Of a DNA stretch of 64,000 nucleotides, positions 49,260-60,528 are shown in pieces. A model generated the notes under the pieces. That model saw nothing but the letters and a program-made list of their open reading frames with translations. It searched no databases and was not told where the DNA came from. A program made the translations under genes and the position numbers. The stretch's first letter is position 1. Every line of letters begins with the position of its first letter. The stretch is from Marinobacter sediminicola (GTDB taxonomy: Bacteria > Pseudomonadota > Gammaproteobacteria > Pseudomonadales > Oleiphilaceae), in contig NZ_JAVIXR010000008.1 in the NCBI RefSeq assembly GCF_031157525.1, forward strand, positions 124,001-188,000, given 5' to 3'.

Positions 49260-49952
49260 ATGGCTAAAAAAACATTTTTTGTGACAGGTACAGATACCGG
49301 CGTTGGCAAGACCATGGTGTCTGCAGCAATTCTGGAAGCCGCGAAAGCGACCGGCAAGCGCACCCTGGGTATGAAGCCCATTGCCTCGGGCTGTGATAAC
49401 ACGCTTGAGGGGTTGCGAAATGACGATGCGCTGATGCTCCAGCGTGCGGCCACGGAATCTCTCGCTTACGATCTTGTAAACCCTATCGCTCTGGAACCGG
49501 CCATTGCGCCCCATGTCGCAGCTGTGCAAGCCGGGCGAGCTGTAACCGCTGCACGGTTGATTGGCTTTTGTCGTGGCATGCAGATGCGGCCCGCGGATCT
49601 TTTGCTTATTGAAGGTGCGGGTGGATGGCGAGTGCCGCTGAACGATCGGGAAGTATACTCTGCCGTGCCTCGTGAACTGGGGGTGCCGGTAATTCTGGTG
49701 GTTTCGCTTAAGCTGGGGTGTATTAATCATGCCTTGTTAACGGCAGAAGCAATTCTTAACGATGGCTTGGTGTTGGCAGGGTGGGTAGCTAACCGCACCG
49801 AATCTGCAGCAATGAGTTGTGAGCAGGAAACCCTGGACTATTTGAAGGGGCAGCTCCCAACCCCTTGCCTTGGGGTCATGCCCTGGTTCGAGGATGTCGA
49901 TCCCAAAACCTTGAGCGCCTACCTCAATACTAATTCATTGTTTGAAAATTGA
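49260..49952 (+). CDS. bioD: Dethiobiotin synthetase
   Basis: A 230-residue ATP-dependent enzyme closing the ureido ring of dethiobiotin. The P-loop is VTGTDTGVGKTMVS (about 7-20); KPIASG and the Mg-binding ENPxxxxPxxAP-type segment, here LVNPIALEPAIAPH, follow. IEGAGGWRVPLN is the second ATP-site motif. It is the last recognisable gene of the bio operon. bioA, which should supply diaminopelargonate, is not in this window. Confidence 0.96.
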   Translation: MAKKTFFVTGTDTGVGKTMVSAAILEAAKATGKRTLGMKPIASGCDNTLEGLRNDDALMLQRAATESLAYDLVNPIALEPAIAPHVAAVQAGRAVTAARLIGFCRGMQMRPADLLLIEGAGGWRVPLNDREVYSAVPRELGVPVILVVSLKLGCINHALLTAEAILNDGLVLAGWVANRTESAAMSCEQETLDYLKGQLPTPCLGVMPWFEDVDPKTLSAYLNTNSLFEN

Positions 49953-50003
49953 TCAACAATATGCCCTAATAGTGTCAATTAATGGTCACCGGAAACTGCA
50001 GTT

Positions 50004-50249
50004 ATGATCAATAATACACTCGCAATTGGCATGCAAGGTATTCAGGACGGCATGTACGGCATGGAAAATGCCGCCCGCAAAATTGCCCGTGCGGGTGCGG
50101 ATGGCCCTCAAGGTAGCGCCGAAACCGGAAGCAGCCTGATTGAGCCGATCATCGACCTGAAACTCTATGAGCGTAGCGTAGAGGCGTCGGCACAGGTGGT
50201 AAAAGTTGCCGATGAAACCCTTGGTACGTTGCTCGACATAATGGTCTGA
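50004..50249 (+). CDS. FlgB/FlgC-like small protein (flagellar rod family)
   Basis: An 81-residue protein. The N-terminal MINNTLAIGMQGIQDGMYGMENAARKIA and the C-terminal YERSVEASAQVVKVADETLGTLLDI are like the first and last heptad segments of flagellar rod and hook proteins, with the central domain missing. It has no signal peptide, as expected for this export class. It lies downstream of bioD, outside any flagellar cluster, and 11 nt upstream of the SprA-like gene. A role with the flagellum is an inference from sequence only. Confidence 0.6.
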   Translation: MINNTLAIGMQGIQDGMYGMENAARKIARAGADGPQGSAETGSSLIEPIIDLKLYERSVEASAQVVKVADETLGTLLDIMV

Positions 50250-50260
50250 GCGCTGATTCG

Positions 50261-51088
50261 GTGAGCCCACTTTCTCCACTCCCCCCTTTATCAACCTACT
50301 CTCCCAAGAGTGGCGCTGGCAGTCCTCCGGCCACTGAATCGTCTGGCCCTCTATCGAGCCCGACCAATAATCCTCTGGCCCCGGCCGTCCGTGAATCGCG
50401 CAACACTGGCAGTGCGAATGGTGAAGTGCCGGCAGAAACGGGCAGCCAAGCCGTTCGTGCTGCAGATGAAAATGAGGCTGCGGGCGCAAACCGCAAGTCT
50501 GTAGAAGCGGATGCCACGGATAAAAAAGTCGGCGGTCTGGATGAGGCGGAGCTGAAGGAACTTACCGAGCTCAAAGCCCGGGATCGCGAAGTGCGTGCCC
50601 ATGAAGCTGCGCATCAGGCAGTGGGTGGCCAGTATGCGGGTGCGATATCACTTTCCTATCAGCGAGGGCCCGATGGTGCCCAATACGCGGTGGGTGGCGA
50701 AGTGTCGATTGATATGTCACCCGTCAACGGCGATCCTCAGGCAACCATCGAAAAAATGCGGGTGGTGCGCTCAGCGGCCATGGCGCCGGCAGAACCTTCC
50801 GGTCAGGATCGCGCTGTGGCCGCTCAAGCCATGCAGGTTATGCTGCAGGCCCAGTCCGAGCTAGCCCTGGAGCAGAAATCCTCTGACTCCAATGCAGATA
50901 AGCCGGCGGCTGCGAGTGAAGGTGACGCAGCATCATCTGGTGCCGAGCAGGGTGAGCGCTCTCAGAGTGGCGCTGATCAGCCATTGCCCAGATCTGCGCA
51001 GCAGGCCAGGAATTCCTATCAGAATATTGCAGCATTTGGGCCAGAGTCGGCCTCCTCAGGGGATGGGTTTCTACCCATTTCAGTCTGA
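50261..51088 (+). CDS. Putative metalloprotease of the SprA-related family
   Basis: A 275-residue protein. The first 110 residues and the last 70 are Ser/Ala/Pro/Glu-rich and probably disordered. The conserved core (about 100-210) begins ELKARDREVRAHEAAHQAVGG, whose HEAAH fits the HExxH zinc motif. It continues with AGAISLSYQRGPDGAQYAVGGEVSIDMSPV and DPQATIEKMRVVRSAAMAPAEPS, the signature of the SprA-related family. The substrate and biological role are unknown. GTG 50261 is the only convincing start. It lies 11 nt after the FlgB/C-like gene, with which it may be cotranscribed. Confidence 0.75.
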   Translation: MSPLSPLPPLSTYSPKSGAGSPPATESSGPLSSPTNNPLAPAVRESRNTGSANGEVPAETGSQAVRAADENEAAGANRKSVEADATDKKVGGLDEAELKELTELKARDREVRAHEAAHQAVGGQYAGAISLSYQRGPDGAQYAVGGEVSIDMSPVNGDPQATIEKMRVVRSAAMAPAEPSGQDRAVAAQAMQVMLQAQSELALEQKSSDSNADKPAAASEGDAASSGAEQGERSQSGADQPLPRSAQQARNSYQNIAAFGPESASSGDGFLPISV

Positions 51089-51263
51089 ATTTATCATCTG
51101 TTAGCCTGCTATTTACTTGAGCCTCTCCCGTTACAAATCCATAAATGCCTGAATCGATTTGAGTGCTGGCTAACCGCTGGTGCCCGCTGGGTTTTCAGGT
51201 TTGGGTTGAGCCGCTGAAGAGTGCGCTGGTGACCAAAATCTACACAAATTATTCGCCCGGCTA

Positions 51264-51293
51264 TTGACAATTCTGTGCCTCTAAACGTATGTT
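51264..51293 (+). promoter_or_regulatory. Sigma70 promoter of the first acyl-CoA dehydrogenase
   Basis: TTGACA (51264-51269) and TATGTT (51288-51293) with an 18-nt spacer, 115 nt before the start codon. In the 319-nt gap 51089-51407 I see nothing else of note upstream of 51260. Confidence 0.6.
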
Positions 51294-51294
51294 T

Positions 51295-51308
51295 CAAACA
51301 AGTGTTTA
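51295..51308. promoter_or_regulatory. Likely PsrA operator
   Basis: CAAAC-AAGT-GTTTA fits the PsrA consensus (G/C)AAAC-N2-4-GTTT(G/C), with one mismatch at the last base. It starts 2 nt after the -10 element, overlapping the expected transcription start. PsrA is the long-chain-fatty-acid-responsive TetR repressor of beta-oxidation genes in Pseudomonas, which suits the gene it precedes. No psrA gene is in the window. Confidence 0.6.
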
Positions 51309-51407
51309 ATTAATGCTGCAGCGCACCCTGTTGCAGTGTCTGAGCAAACCCAAGGCCGCGAGCTGTTATTACTTTTTCAGCCAAGACCGAAAACCGAGGT
51401 GGTTTAA

Positions 51408-53207
51408 ATGCCTGAGTACAAAGCGCCCCTGCGTGATATCAAATTCGTAATGAACGAGCTGCTCGACAGCGAGGCCCACTACGCCAATCTGGAAGGCGCT
51501 GAAGACGCAACTCCGGATATGGTTGATGCCATCATCCAGGAAGGTGCAAAGTTTGCTGAGCAGGTACTGTCACCGCTGAATCCGGTAGGCGACAGAGAAG
51601 GCTGCACATGGAGCGAAGACGGCGTTAAAACACCGGCTGGCTTTAAAGAAGCTTACGACCAGTATGTTGAAGGTGGCTGGCCGTCACTGGCAGCTGATCC
51701 CAACTACGGTGGTCAAGGCCTGCCAGACTCGCTGGGTATTGTGATGAGCGAGCTGAATGGCACCGCCAACTGGTCCTGGGGTATGTACCCTGGCCTGAGC
51801 CACGGCGCCATCAACACTGTGGAAGCGCATGGTACTGAAGAGCAGAAGCAAACTTATCTTACCAAAATGATTAGTGGTGAGTGGACAGGTACCATGTGTC
51901 TGACCGAAGCCCACTGCGGCTCGGATCTGGGCACCCTGCGTACCAAGGCAGAGCCTAATGCAGACGGCTCTTACAGCATTACCGGCACCAAGATTTTCAT
52001 CTCGGCCGGTGAACACGACATGACCGACAATATCATTCACATCGTTCTGGCTCGTCTGCCGGGCGCACCTGAAGGTACCAAGGGCATCTCCTTGTTTATC
52101 GTACCCAAGTGCCTGCCTGCTGCAGACGGATCTGCTGGTGAGCGTAACGCCGTTTCCTGTGGCTCTATTGAGCACAAAATGGGTATCCACGGCAATGCTA
52201 CCTGTGTGATGAACTTCGATGGCGCCAAAGGCTGGCTGATCGGGCCTGAGAACCGCGGTCTGAACTGCATGTTCACCTTCATGAACGTGGCCCGTATCGG
52301 TACTGCTATTCAGGGCCTGGGTGCTGCAGAAATGGGCTTCCAGGGATCGCTGGCATACGCCAAAGATCGTCTGGCCATGCGCTCACTGAGTGGTCCAAAA
52401 AATCCGGAAGGCTATGCCGACCCGATTATTGTGCACCCGGATGTGCGACGCATGCTGCTGACACAGAAAGCCGTTGCAGAAGGCGCCCGTGCACTGATCT
52501 ATCTGACTGCACAGAAGGCGGATCTCGTTGGACGTGGTAAAACAGACGAAGAGCGCAAAGAAGCAGACGAAGCGCTGGGCTTCCTGACTCCGATCGCTAA
52601 GGCGTTCCTGACCGAGATCGGTTATGAAGCGGCCAACCTGGGTATGCAGGTGTTTGGTGGTCACGGCTACATCTCCGAGTGGGGTATGGAGCAGAACGTA
52701 CGTGATGCTCGTATTGGTATGATCTACGAGGGTACTACCGGTATCCAGGCGCTGGATCTGCTGGGTCGTAAGGTTCTGATGACTCAGGGCGAGTCGCTGA
52801 AAGGCTTCACCAAGCAAGTTCACACCTTCTGCAAGGAAAATGCCGACAACGAGCAGCTGAAGCAGTTCGTAGAGCCGCTTGCGGCGCTGAACAAAGAGTG
52901 GGGCGATCTGACCATGAAAGTGGGCATGACCGCCATGAAGAATCGTGAAGAAGTGGGTGCTGCCTCTGTTGATTATCTGATGTACTCCGGTTATGCAGTC
53001 TTTGCATATCTGTGGGCGCGCATGGCCAAGCTTGCGCAGGATAAGCTGGATGCCGGCACAAGCGAAGAGGCCTTCTATAAGGCCAAACTGCAGACTGCAC
53101 GCTTCTACTTCACCCGCATGCTGCCGCGTACCAAGACTCACGCAGTAACCATGCTGGCAGGGGCTGATACTCTGCTGGATATGCCGGAAGAATCCTTCTC
53201 GTTCTGA
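51408..53207 (+). CDS. Acyl-CoA dehydrogenase (long form), first of a tandem pair
   Basis: A 599-residue flavoenzyme for the first beta-oxidation step, about 200 residues longer than classical acyl-CoA dehydrogenases because of a C-terminal extra domain. The flavin-side strand [22 protein letters not shown] (about 163-184 in part) and the [11 protein letters not shown] motif are clear, as is the catalytic base region [17 protein letters not shown] with its Glu at about residue 447. It follows a promoter and a PsrA-like box. The paralogue downstream shares its domain structure and much of its sequence. A terminator lies between them. Chain-length specificity cannot be read from the sequence. 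Confidence 0.93.
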   Translation: MPEYKAPLRDIKFVMNELLDSEAHYANLEGAEDATPDMVDAIIQEGAKFAEQVLSPLNPVGDREGCTWSEDGVKTPAGFKEAYDQYVEGGWPSLAADPNYGGQGLPDSLGIVMSELNGTANWSWGMYPGLSHGAINTVEAHGTEEQKQTYLTKMISGEWTGTMCLTEAHCGSDLGTLRTKAEPNADGSYSITGTKIFISAGEHDMTDNIIHIVLARLPGAPEGTKGISLFIVPKCLPAADGSAGERNAVSCGSIEHKMGIHGNATCVMNFDGAKGWLIGPENRGLNCMFTFMNVARIGTAIQGLGAAEMGFQGSLAYAKDRLAMRSLSGPKNPEGYADPIIVHPDVRRMLLTQKAVAEGARALIYLTAQKADLVGRGKTDEERKEADEALGFLTPIAKAFLTEIGYEAANLGMQVFGGHGYISEWGMEQNVRDARIGMIYEGTTGIQALDLLGRKVLMTQGESLKGFTKQVHTFCKENADNEQLKQFVEPLAALNKEWGDLTMKVGMTAMKNREEVGAASVDYLMYSGYAVFAYLWARMAKLAQDKLDAGTSEEAFYKAKLQTARFYFTRMLPRTKTHAVTMLAGADTLLDMPEESFSF

Positions 53208-53240
53208 TTTATTCGAGCGATTAAGGTTAACCGGTAAGAG

Positions 53241-53272
53241 AAAGCCCGCGCTCCCAGGAGCCGGGCTTTTTT
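53241..53272 (+). terminator. Intrinsic terminator between the two acyl-CoA dehydrogenase genes
   Basis: AAAGCCCG (53241-53248) pairs with CGGGCTTT (53262-53269) and an inner CTCC/GGAG stem caps it, followed by TTTTTT. It lies 33 nt after the stop codon of the first gene, so the second needs its own promoter or readthrough. Confidence 0.92.
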
Positions 53273-53338
53273 CATGAGTTGCAGGTGGTTTTAAGGTAGA
53301 ATACCTGCCAGATTTTTTGTGGAACCTGGAGAGTTTAC

Positions 53339-55135
53339 ATGGCCGATTATCAGGCGCCTTTGCGCGACATGCGATTTATTCTGAACGAAGTTTTTGACGC
53401 ACCTGCACTCTGGGCATCCCTGCCCAAAGTTGCTGAGAACGTAGATCCGGACACCGCCGATGCGATTCTGGAAGAAGCCGGAAAAATCACCAGCGGCGTA
53501 CTTGCTCCTCTGAATCGTGAAGCAGATGAGCAGGGCAGCCAGTGGAATGACGGTGAAGTGACCTCGCCGGATGGCTTTAAAGAAGCCTACCAGACAATCG
53601 TTGAAGGTGGCTGGAATGGCCTTGGTGGCAATCCTGAGTTTGGTGGCATGGGCATGCCTAAAACTCTGGTGGCACAGTTTGAGGAAATGATGCAGGGCGC
53701 TAACATGTCCTTCGGCTTGGCACCTATGCTGACAGCGGGGGCTTGCCTTGCGCTGGATGCACACGGCAGTCAGGAGCTGAAAGAAAAGTACTTGCCCAAT
53801 ATGTATTCAGGTGTATGGGCGGGCGCCATGGACCTCACAGAGCCTCACGCAGGAACCGATCTCGGCATTATTCGAACCAAAGCTGAACCGAACGACGACG
53901 GTTCGTTTAATGTGACTGGCACCAAGATCTTTATTACTTGGGGCGAGCACGACATGGCGGAGAATATCATTCACCTGGTACTGGCGAAGCTGCCGGGCGC
54001 CCCAAAAGGTCCAAAGGGTATTTCCCTGCTGTTGGTTCCCAAGTTCATGGTGAACGACGACGGTTCCTTGGGTGAGCGCAACAGCTTCAGCTGTGGCTCC
54101 ATCGAGAAGAAGATGGGTATCAAAGCCTCCGCAACCTGCGTGATGAACTATGACGGAGCAAAAGGCTGGCTTGTAGGTGAGGAGAACAAAGGTCTGAACG
54201 CCATGTTCACCATGATGAACTACGAGCGTTTGGGCGTGGGCATCCAGGGTATTGGTGCAGCGGAAGCTTCCCTGCAGAACGCTGTGGAATATGCCAAGGA
54301 TCGCATCCAGAGCCGCGCACCTACCGGAGCACAGCAGCCGGAAAAAGCAGCAGACCCGATTCTGGTACATCCGGACGTGCGGCGCATGTTGCTCACCATG
54401 AAAAGCTATGTTGAAGGCGGCCGTGCTTTTTCTACCTACGTGGCGCAGTGGCTGGACATTTCCAAGTATGCCGATGCTGCAGAAGTAGATCGTCGCAAGC
54501 ATGCAGAGGGTATGGTTGCCCTGCTGACTCCGGTTGCAAAAGCGTTCCTGACCGACCGTGGTCTGGAAGCCTGTATCCTGGGCCAGCAAGTATTTGGTGG
54601 GCATGGCTTTATTCGTGAATGGGGTCAGGAGCAATTGGTTCGTGACTGCCGGATTACCCAGATCTACGAAGGCACTAACGGTATCCAGGCACTAGACCTG
54701 ATGGGTCGTAAGGTGGTTGGTAGCCAGGGTAAGCTCTATGAACTGTTTGCAGAAGATGTGGCCAGCTTCATCGAAGAGAACAGTGGTGAGGAAAGTCTGC
54801 GCCTTTATCTGGAACCACTTGCAGCGGCGTTCGAGCGTTTGTCTGACGTAACTGAGCACGTCATCAAGCAGGCATCAGATAATCCTGACGCCGTTGGCGC
54901 TGCCTCTGTTGACTATCTCGACCTGTTCGGGATGACTGCTGTGGGTTATATGTGGGCGCGTATTGTGAAGGCCGCAGCGCCGAAAGCCAGCGATGACACG
55001 TCCGGCTTTTATAGTGGCAAGCTGAAAACTGCGCGCTTCTATTATGATCGTCTGTTGCCGAAGACTGTTTCTCTTGCGGAAAGTATTCGCAGCGGAAGTG
55101 ACTCTATGATGGCGCATACCGCCGATGAGTTCTGA
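53339..55135 (+). CDS. Acyl-CoA dehydrogenase (long form), second of a tandem pair
   Basis: A 598-residue paralogue of the preceding enzyme with the same N-terminal pattern (APLRDMRFILNEVFD), flavin motif AMDLTEPHAGTDLGIIRTKAE (shortened), KIFITWGEHDM and catalytic CRITQIYEGTNGIQALDL. Divergence is scattered along the whole length, which indicates an old duplication. AGGTAGAATACCT at 53294-53306 is a small palindrome overlapping a -10-like TAGAAT (53297-53302), but I see no good -35. It ends at a bidirectional terminator shared with the convergent endonuclease gene. Confidence 0.92.
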   Translation: MADYQAPLRDMRFILNEVFDAPALWASLPKVAENVDPDTADAILEEAGKITSGVLAPLNREADEQGSQWNDGEVTSPDGFKEAYQTIVEGGWNGLGGNPEFGGMGMPKTLVAQFEEMMQGANMSFGLAPMLTAGACLALDAHGSQELKEKYLPNMYSGVWAGAMDLTEPHAGTDLGIIRTKAEPNDDGSFNVTGTKIFITWGEHDMAENIIHLVLAKLPGAPKGPKGISLLLVPKFMVNDDGSLGERNSFSCGSIEKKMGIKASATCVMNYDGAKGWLVGEENKGLNAMFTMMNYERLGVGIQGIGAAEASLQNAVEYAKDRIQSRAPTGAQQPEKAADPILVHPDVRRMLLTMKSYVEGGRAFSTYVAQWLDISKYADAAEVDRRKHAEGMVALLTPVAKAFLTDRGLEACILGQQVFGGHGFIREWGQEQLVRDCRITQIYEGTNGIQALDLMGRKVVGSQGKLYELFAEDVASFIEENSGEESLRLYLEPLAAAFERLSDVTEHVIKQASDNPDAVGAASVDYLDLFGMTAVGYMWARIVKAAAPKASDDTSGFYSGKLKTARFYYDRLLPKTVSLAESIRSGSDSMMAHTADEF

Positions 55136-55188
55136 TTGCTGATGGCAAGAAGATGAGGCGCCACTTTAGGTGAGCGCCTTCCGGTGAA

Positions 55189-55222
55189 TAAAAAAAGCAG
55201 GCCCCAGGGCCTGCTTTTTTTA
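55189..55222. terminator. Bidirectional terminator after the second acyl-CoA dehydrogenase
   Basis: AAAAAAGCAGGCCC (55191-55204) pairs perfectly with GGGCCTGCTTTTTT (55207-55220) across a 2-nt gap. The A-run and T-run make it work on both strands. The stop codon of the endonuclease gene lies at its right edge. Confidence 0.93.
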
Positions 55223-55855
55223 TAGGCGCTCCATTCGGCTTGGGTCGGTAATATAAGGATTCTCATTACCCTGAATCTCTGCCACCCGCTTATGCCGGGA
55301 GAGTTCCCTGTCATCCGGTGGGTCGGATCGGTTCCAGCCTTGAAATACCTGGGGCGATCCTAACCAGGGAAGGCCGTAGGTGCCAACCATGTAACCCATG
55401 CTCCGAGCGACATCGCCTTTCACTTTTGGAGGTGGCTCAAAGAGGATGCTGCTTTCCCGAATGCCACAATCATCTGCCTTGATCAATGCGCCCAGTTCCT
55501 CGTAGCGGGCATTGCGGCGCCGGAGTTCTGTGCGGTTGCGCACGGGAATCATGTTGTGAAGGTCGGAGGCAATCTGTCGGTATCGGTTATCTTGTTCGCA
55601 TTGGCGAGTTGTACCGCAAGACAAAGCGTTCCGTATATCTGCGAGCGGGTATATATAGCCCTGAGTGAGCATAAAACCTTTGGTGGCGAACTGCTCGTCG
55701 CAGAAGAATGATTTGCCGCCATCTGCGTACAAATTACCCCAGAATTGTTCCTCAATGACGGTCTTCGGGTCACTGAAGCGGGTGTTCTGACCAATAACGA
55801 AGGTTGCGGTCAGCAGGAGCACGGATGTGCTAAGAAGAAGAAAAATCTTTTTCAT
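55220..55855 (-). CDS. Endonuclease I family secreted nuclease
   Basis: A 211-residue protein of the EndA/Dns/Vvn family of periplasmic or secreted nonspecific nucleases. A signal peptide is visible (MKKIFLLLSTSVLLLTATFV). The active-site region reads ASDLHNMIPVRNRTELRRRN (His of the beta-beta-alpha metal fold), and the C-terminal block is GWNRSDPPDDRELSRHKRVA followed by IQGNENPYI, matching WxxxDPPxxxExxRN-IxxxQGNxNPFI. Cysteines at about 52, 80, 86 and 130 could form the family disulfides. It stands alone between unrelated genes, with an AT-rich 208-nt upstream gap. Confidence 0.85.
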   Translation of the reverse strand: MKKIFLLLSTSVLLLTATFVIGQNTRFSDPKTVIEEQFWGNLYADGGKSFFCDEQFATKGFMLTQGYIYPLADIRNALSCGTTRQCEQDNRYRQIASDLHNMIPVRNRTELRRRNARYEELGALIKADDCGIRESSILFEPPPKVKGDVARSMGYMVGTYGLPWLGSPQVFQGWNRSDPPDDRELSRHKRVAEIQGNENPYITDPSRMERL

Positions 55856-56063
55856 ATATCATTCATACCTCGCAGTGTCTGTAAGCGTGTTTTTGTAAAA
55901 TTTATGACGCTCAGCTCACTTATATAGGATTATGACATAACTGCCTTTAGCACAAGGGGCCTTACCGTAAACAATTGTAGCCATGTGTTAACGGCTTAAC
56001 ACTTTCAGGGGGGGTTGGCGAGTTCTTTGGTGTCTTGATCGCCGAGATGTACTTACGTGTCCA

Positions 56064-57071
56064 TCAGGCTCTGGCGCTCAAAAGTGCAGACATGTCGCGC
56101 AGGTAATGCCAAGGGGAAAGTTCGTCATAGCCTTTTGCAGCGCGATCGATCTGGCTACATAGTTTCAGGGCTTCATGCAACTGCAAGGGATTTAATCGTC
56201 TGGCTGCCTGCTCCAACGCCCGGGCTCGCTGTGGCTGAAATACGCCACGCTTCTTAAAGAACGATGAGGGGGTTTCAGATCGGTTCTCACCGGTCTTCAA
56301 TTCGAGCAGCAGGTTGAGGTCGCGAGTCAATACCGCCAGCAGGCCCAGAGGGTTTTCGCCTTCCTGCTGCAGAACACCGATTACCTTGCCAGCGTGGGCG
56401 GCGCGGCCAGTGAGGAGTTCGGTTACCAGTTCAAATCCGTTAAAGCGGGAGCTGTCCTGAACGGCTCGTTCTATTGTTTCTTCATCAATAGTGTCGCCAT
56501 TGGTCAGGAGGGCTAGCCGGTCGAGCTCCTGACTGGCGGCTAGCAGGTTACCCTCGAGCCTTTCCGCCAGCATTGAAAGGGCTCCGCGGGTCAGGCTCAG
56601 CCCCTGTTTTTTTGCTCGCTGCTGCAGCCATCCCGGGAACTTGTCGGCGTCCACTGGCCATACCGGCACATGGACTCCTGTGGATTGAAGTTCTTTGTAC
56701 CATTTTCGCCGGGTTTCTGCGGCGTCCAGGCGGGTGCTGATCAGCAGGACGATAATATCTTCGGGCGGCTGAGCAAGAACCTGTTCCAGAACCGCGCGGC
56801 CATCTCCCAGCTTTCCCGTGGGCAGTCGAATTTCGATTCGACGCCGATCAGAGAACAGTGACATGGCACTGAATTCATCGGCTACCATGTTCCAGTCGAG
56901 TTGCTGGTCAGCGTGGAAGGTCAGGCGATCGATGAAGCCGGCTTCTTTGGCTGCACTTCGGATCTGATCACAACATTCCTGTACCAGCAAGGGCTCGTCT
57001 CCGGAAACCAGATAAACCGGTGCCAGGCCTTTCTGGAGCAATTGTGGTAGTTGGCCCGGATTGGTTTTCAT
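56064..57071 (-). CDS. holA: DNA polymerase III subunit delta
   Basis: A 335-residue clamp-loader subunit that opens the beta clamp. The N-terminus (PVYLVSGDEPLLVQECCDQIRSAAKEAGF) has the characteristic LVSGDEPLLVQE segment. The middle AAA-like domain lacks a functional P-loop, as normal for delta, and the C-terminal helices include NRIRALEQAARRL-type sequence QRARALEQAARRLNPLQLHEALK. Its start overlaps lptE by four bases. Gene order leuS-lptE-holA is widely conserved. Confidence 0.95.
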   Translation of the reverse strand: MKTNPGQLPQLLQKGLAPVYLVSGDEPLLVQECCDQIRSAAKEAGFIDRLTFHADQQLDWNMVADEFSAMSLFSDRRRIEIRLPTGKLGDGRAVLEQVLAQPPEDIIVLLISTRLDAAETRRKWYKELQSTGVHVPVWPVDADKFPGWLQQRAKKQGLSLTRGALSMLAERLEGNLLAASQELDRLALLTNGDTIDEETIERAVQDSSRFNGFELVTELLTGRAAHAGKVIGVLQQEGENPLGLLAVLTRDLNLLLELKTGENRSETPSSFFKKRGVFQPQRARALEQAARRLNPLQLHEALKLCSQIDRAAKGYDELSPWHYLRDMSALLSARA

Positions 57072-57655
57072 GGTTTGGCAGATTGCGAGTCGGGCGGAGT
57101 ATCGGTGCTCTGATGATTACTCCGAATTTCCTGTAGCCGCTTTTCGGTAATCGGCGCAAGGCGGAAAATAATCTGTTGAGCCAAACGATCGCTCAGCTGT
57201 TGCTGCAGGTTTTCCTCCTCTCGCTGTTTGGCAAGCACGTTCGTTTCGTCGTACCTGTAACTCTCAGTCGTTGTGAGCCGAGTACTGGCGATGATCGGAA
57301 TGCCGTCTTTGCTGACCAATTCGAGGTCGACGGACTGCCTGAGGGTATATTCTGCAGCTGCGGCCTGAACGGTGATTGCTGTGGCGCGGCGGTCCTGCGC
57401 AAAGTCACGGATTCTGAGCCGGTAATTTGCGTTCTGCTCTGTCGCGAGTTCCACTCCGCCCAGTTCAAGCTGCTCCCGTACAGACTGACAAAGCGAGGTA
57501 GGCACCGGCGTTTGGCAAACCAGTTCAAGAGGCTCTAGCGCTGATGAAACTGGCGGAGCACCCCGCAGATGAAAGCCACAGGCACTCAGGCTGGTAGCCA
57601 CAACGAGTGTGGCAATCAGCTTGATAGTGTCTGGCTGCAGGGTGCGGAGCCTCAT
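57068..57655 (-). CDS. lptE: LPS-assembly lipoprotein LptE
   Basis: A 195-residue outer-membrane lipoprotein that plugs the LptD barrel for lipopolysaccharide export. The signal peptide ends in the lipobox LSAC (C26 approximately), followed by GFHLRGAPPVSSALEPLEL, the typical LptE start. RLTTTESYRYDETNVLAKQREEE is a conserved family segment near residues 123-145. The tail after residue 175 is hydrophilic and variable. It begins 1 nt after leuS and overlaps holA. Confidence 0.94.
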   Translation of the reverse strand: MRLRTLQPDTIKLIATLVVATSLSACGFHLRGAPPVSSALEPLELVCQTPVPTSLCQSVREQLELGGVELATEQNANYRLRIRDFAQDRRATAITVQAAAAEYTLRQSVDLELVSKDGIPIIASTRLTTTESYRYDETNVLAKQREEENLQQQLSDRLAQQIIFRLAPITEKRLQEIRSNHQSTDTPPDSQSAKP

Positions 57656-57656
57656 G

Positions 57657-60269
<2,613 letters not shown>

Positions 60270-60361
60270 TCAAAATGATGTGCGGAGCGGCCGGACATTC
60301 TAACGCACACAAGGCGTAACAGGTAGTCCGTCATGGTATGGCCTAGAGCCTTGGAGCTGTC

Positions 60362-60468
60362 GCATGTGGCCGGAACAGCTCCCAGGATACGCCGCAAGTA
60401 CGTCCATGTAGGCTCGGCTCCGCCATCCATGGCTCCGCACGATCCCGGGAGCTGTTCCGGCCACATGC
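60362..60468. repeat. Palindromic intergenic repeat, copy C (leuS/DUF1451, divergent gap)
   Basis: Arms of 27 nt (60362-60388 and 60442-60468) pair at all but one position (an A-C mismatch). The left arm begins GCATGTGGCCGG and ends CCCAGGAT. The 53-nt core (60389-60441) contains GCCATCCATGGC and a weaker TACGTCCATGTA hairpin. In reverse complement it matches copy D closely (about 46 of 53 positions by eye), for example CGTGCGGAGCCATGGATGGC at the start. The arms differ completely from D. Confidence 0.88.
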
Positions 60469-60528
60469 TTGTCGGGCTGCAGGCGATGGCCCACAATGAG
60501 CTTATGGCATCCATAAAAGGAAAACGTG

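Noticed and set aside
51109..51297. Minus-strand 62-codon ORF upstream of the acyl-CoA dehydrogenase
   Set aside because: It covers the predicted promoter and PsrA box, has no ribosome binding site and no protein-like pattern.
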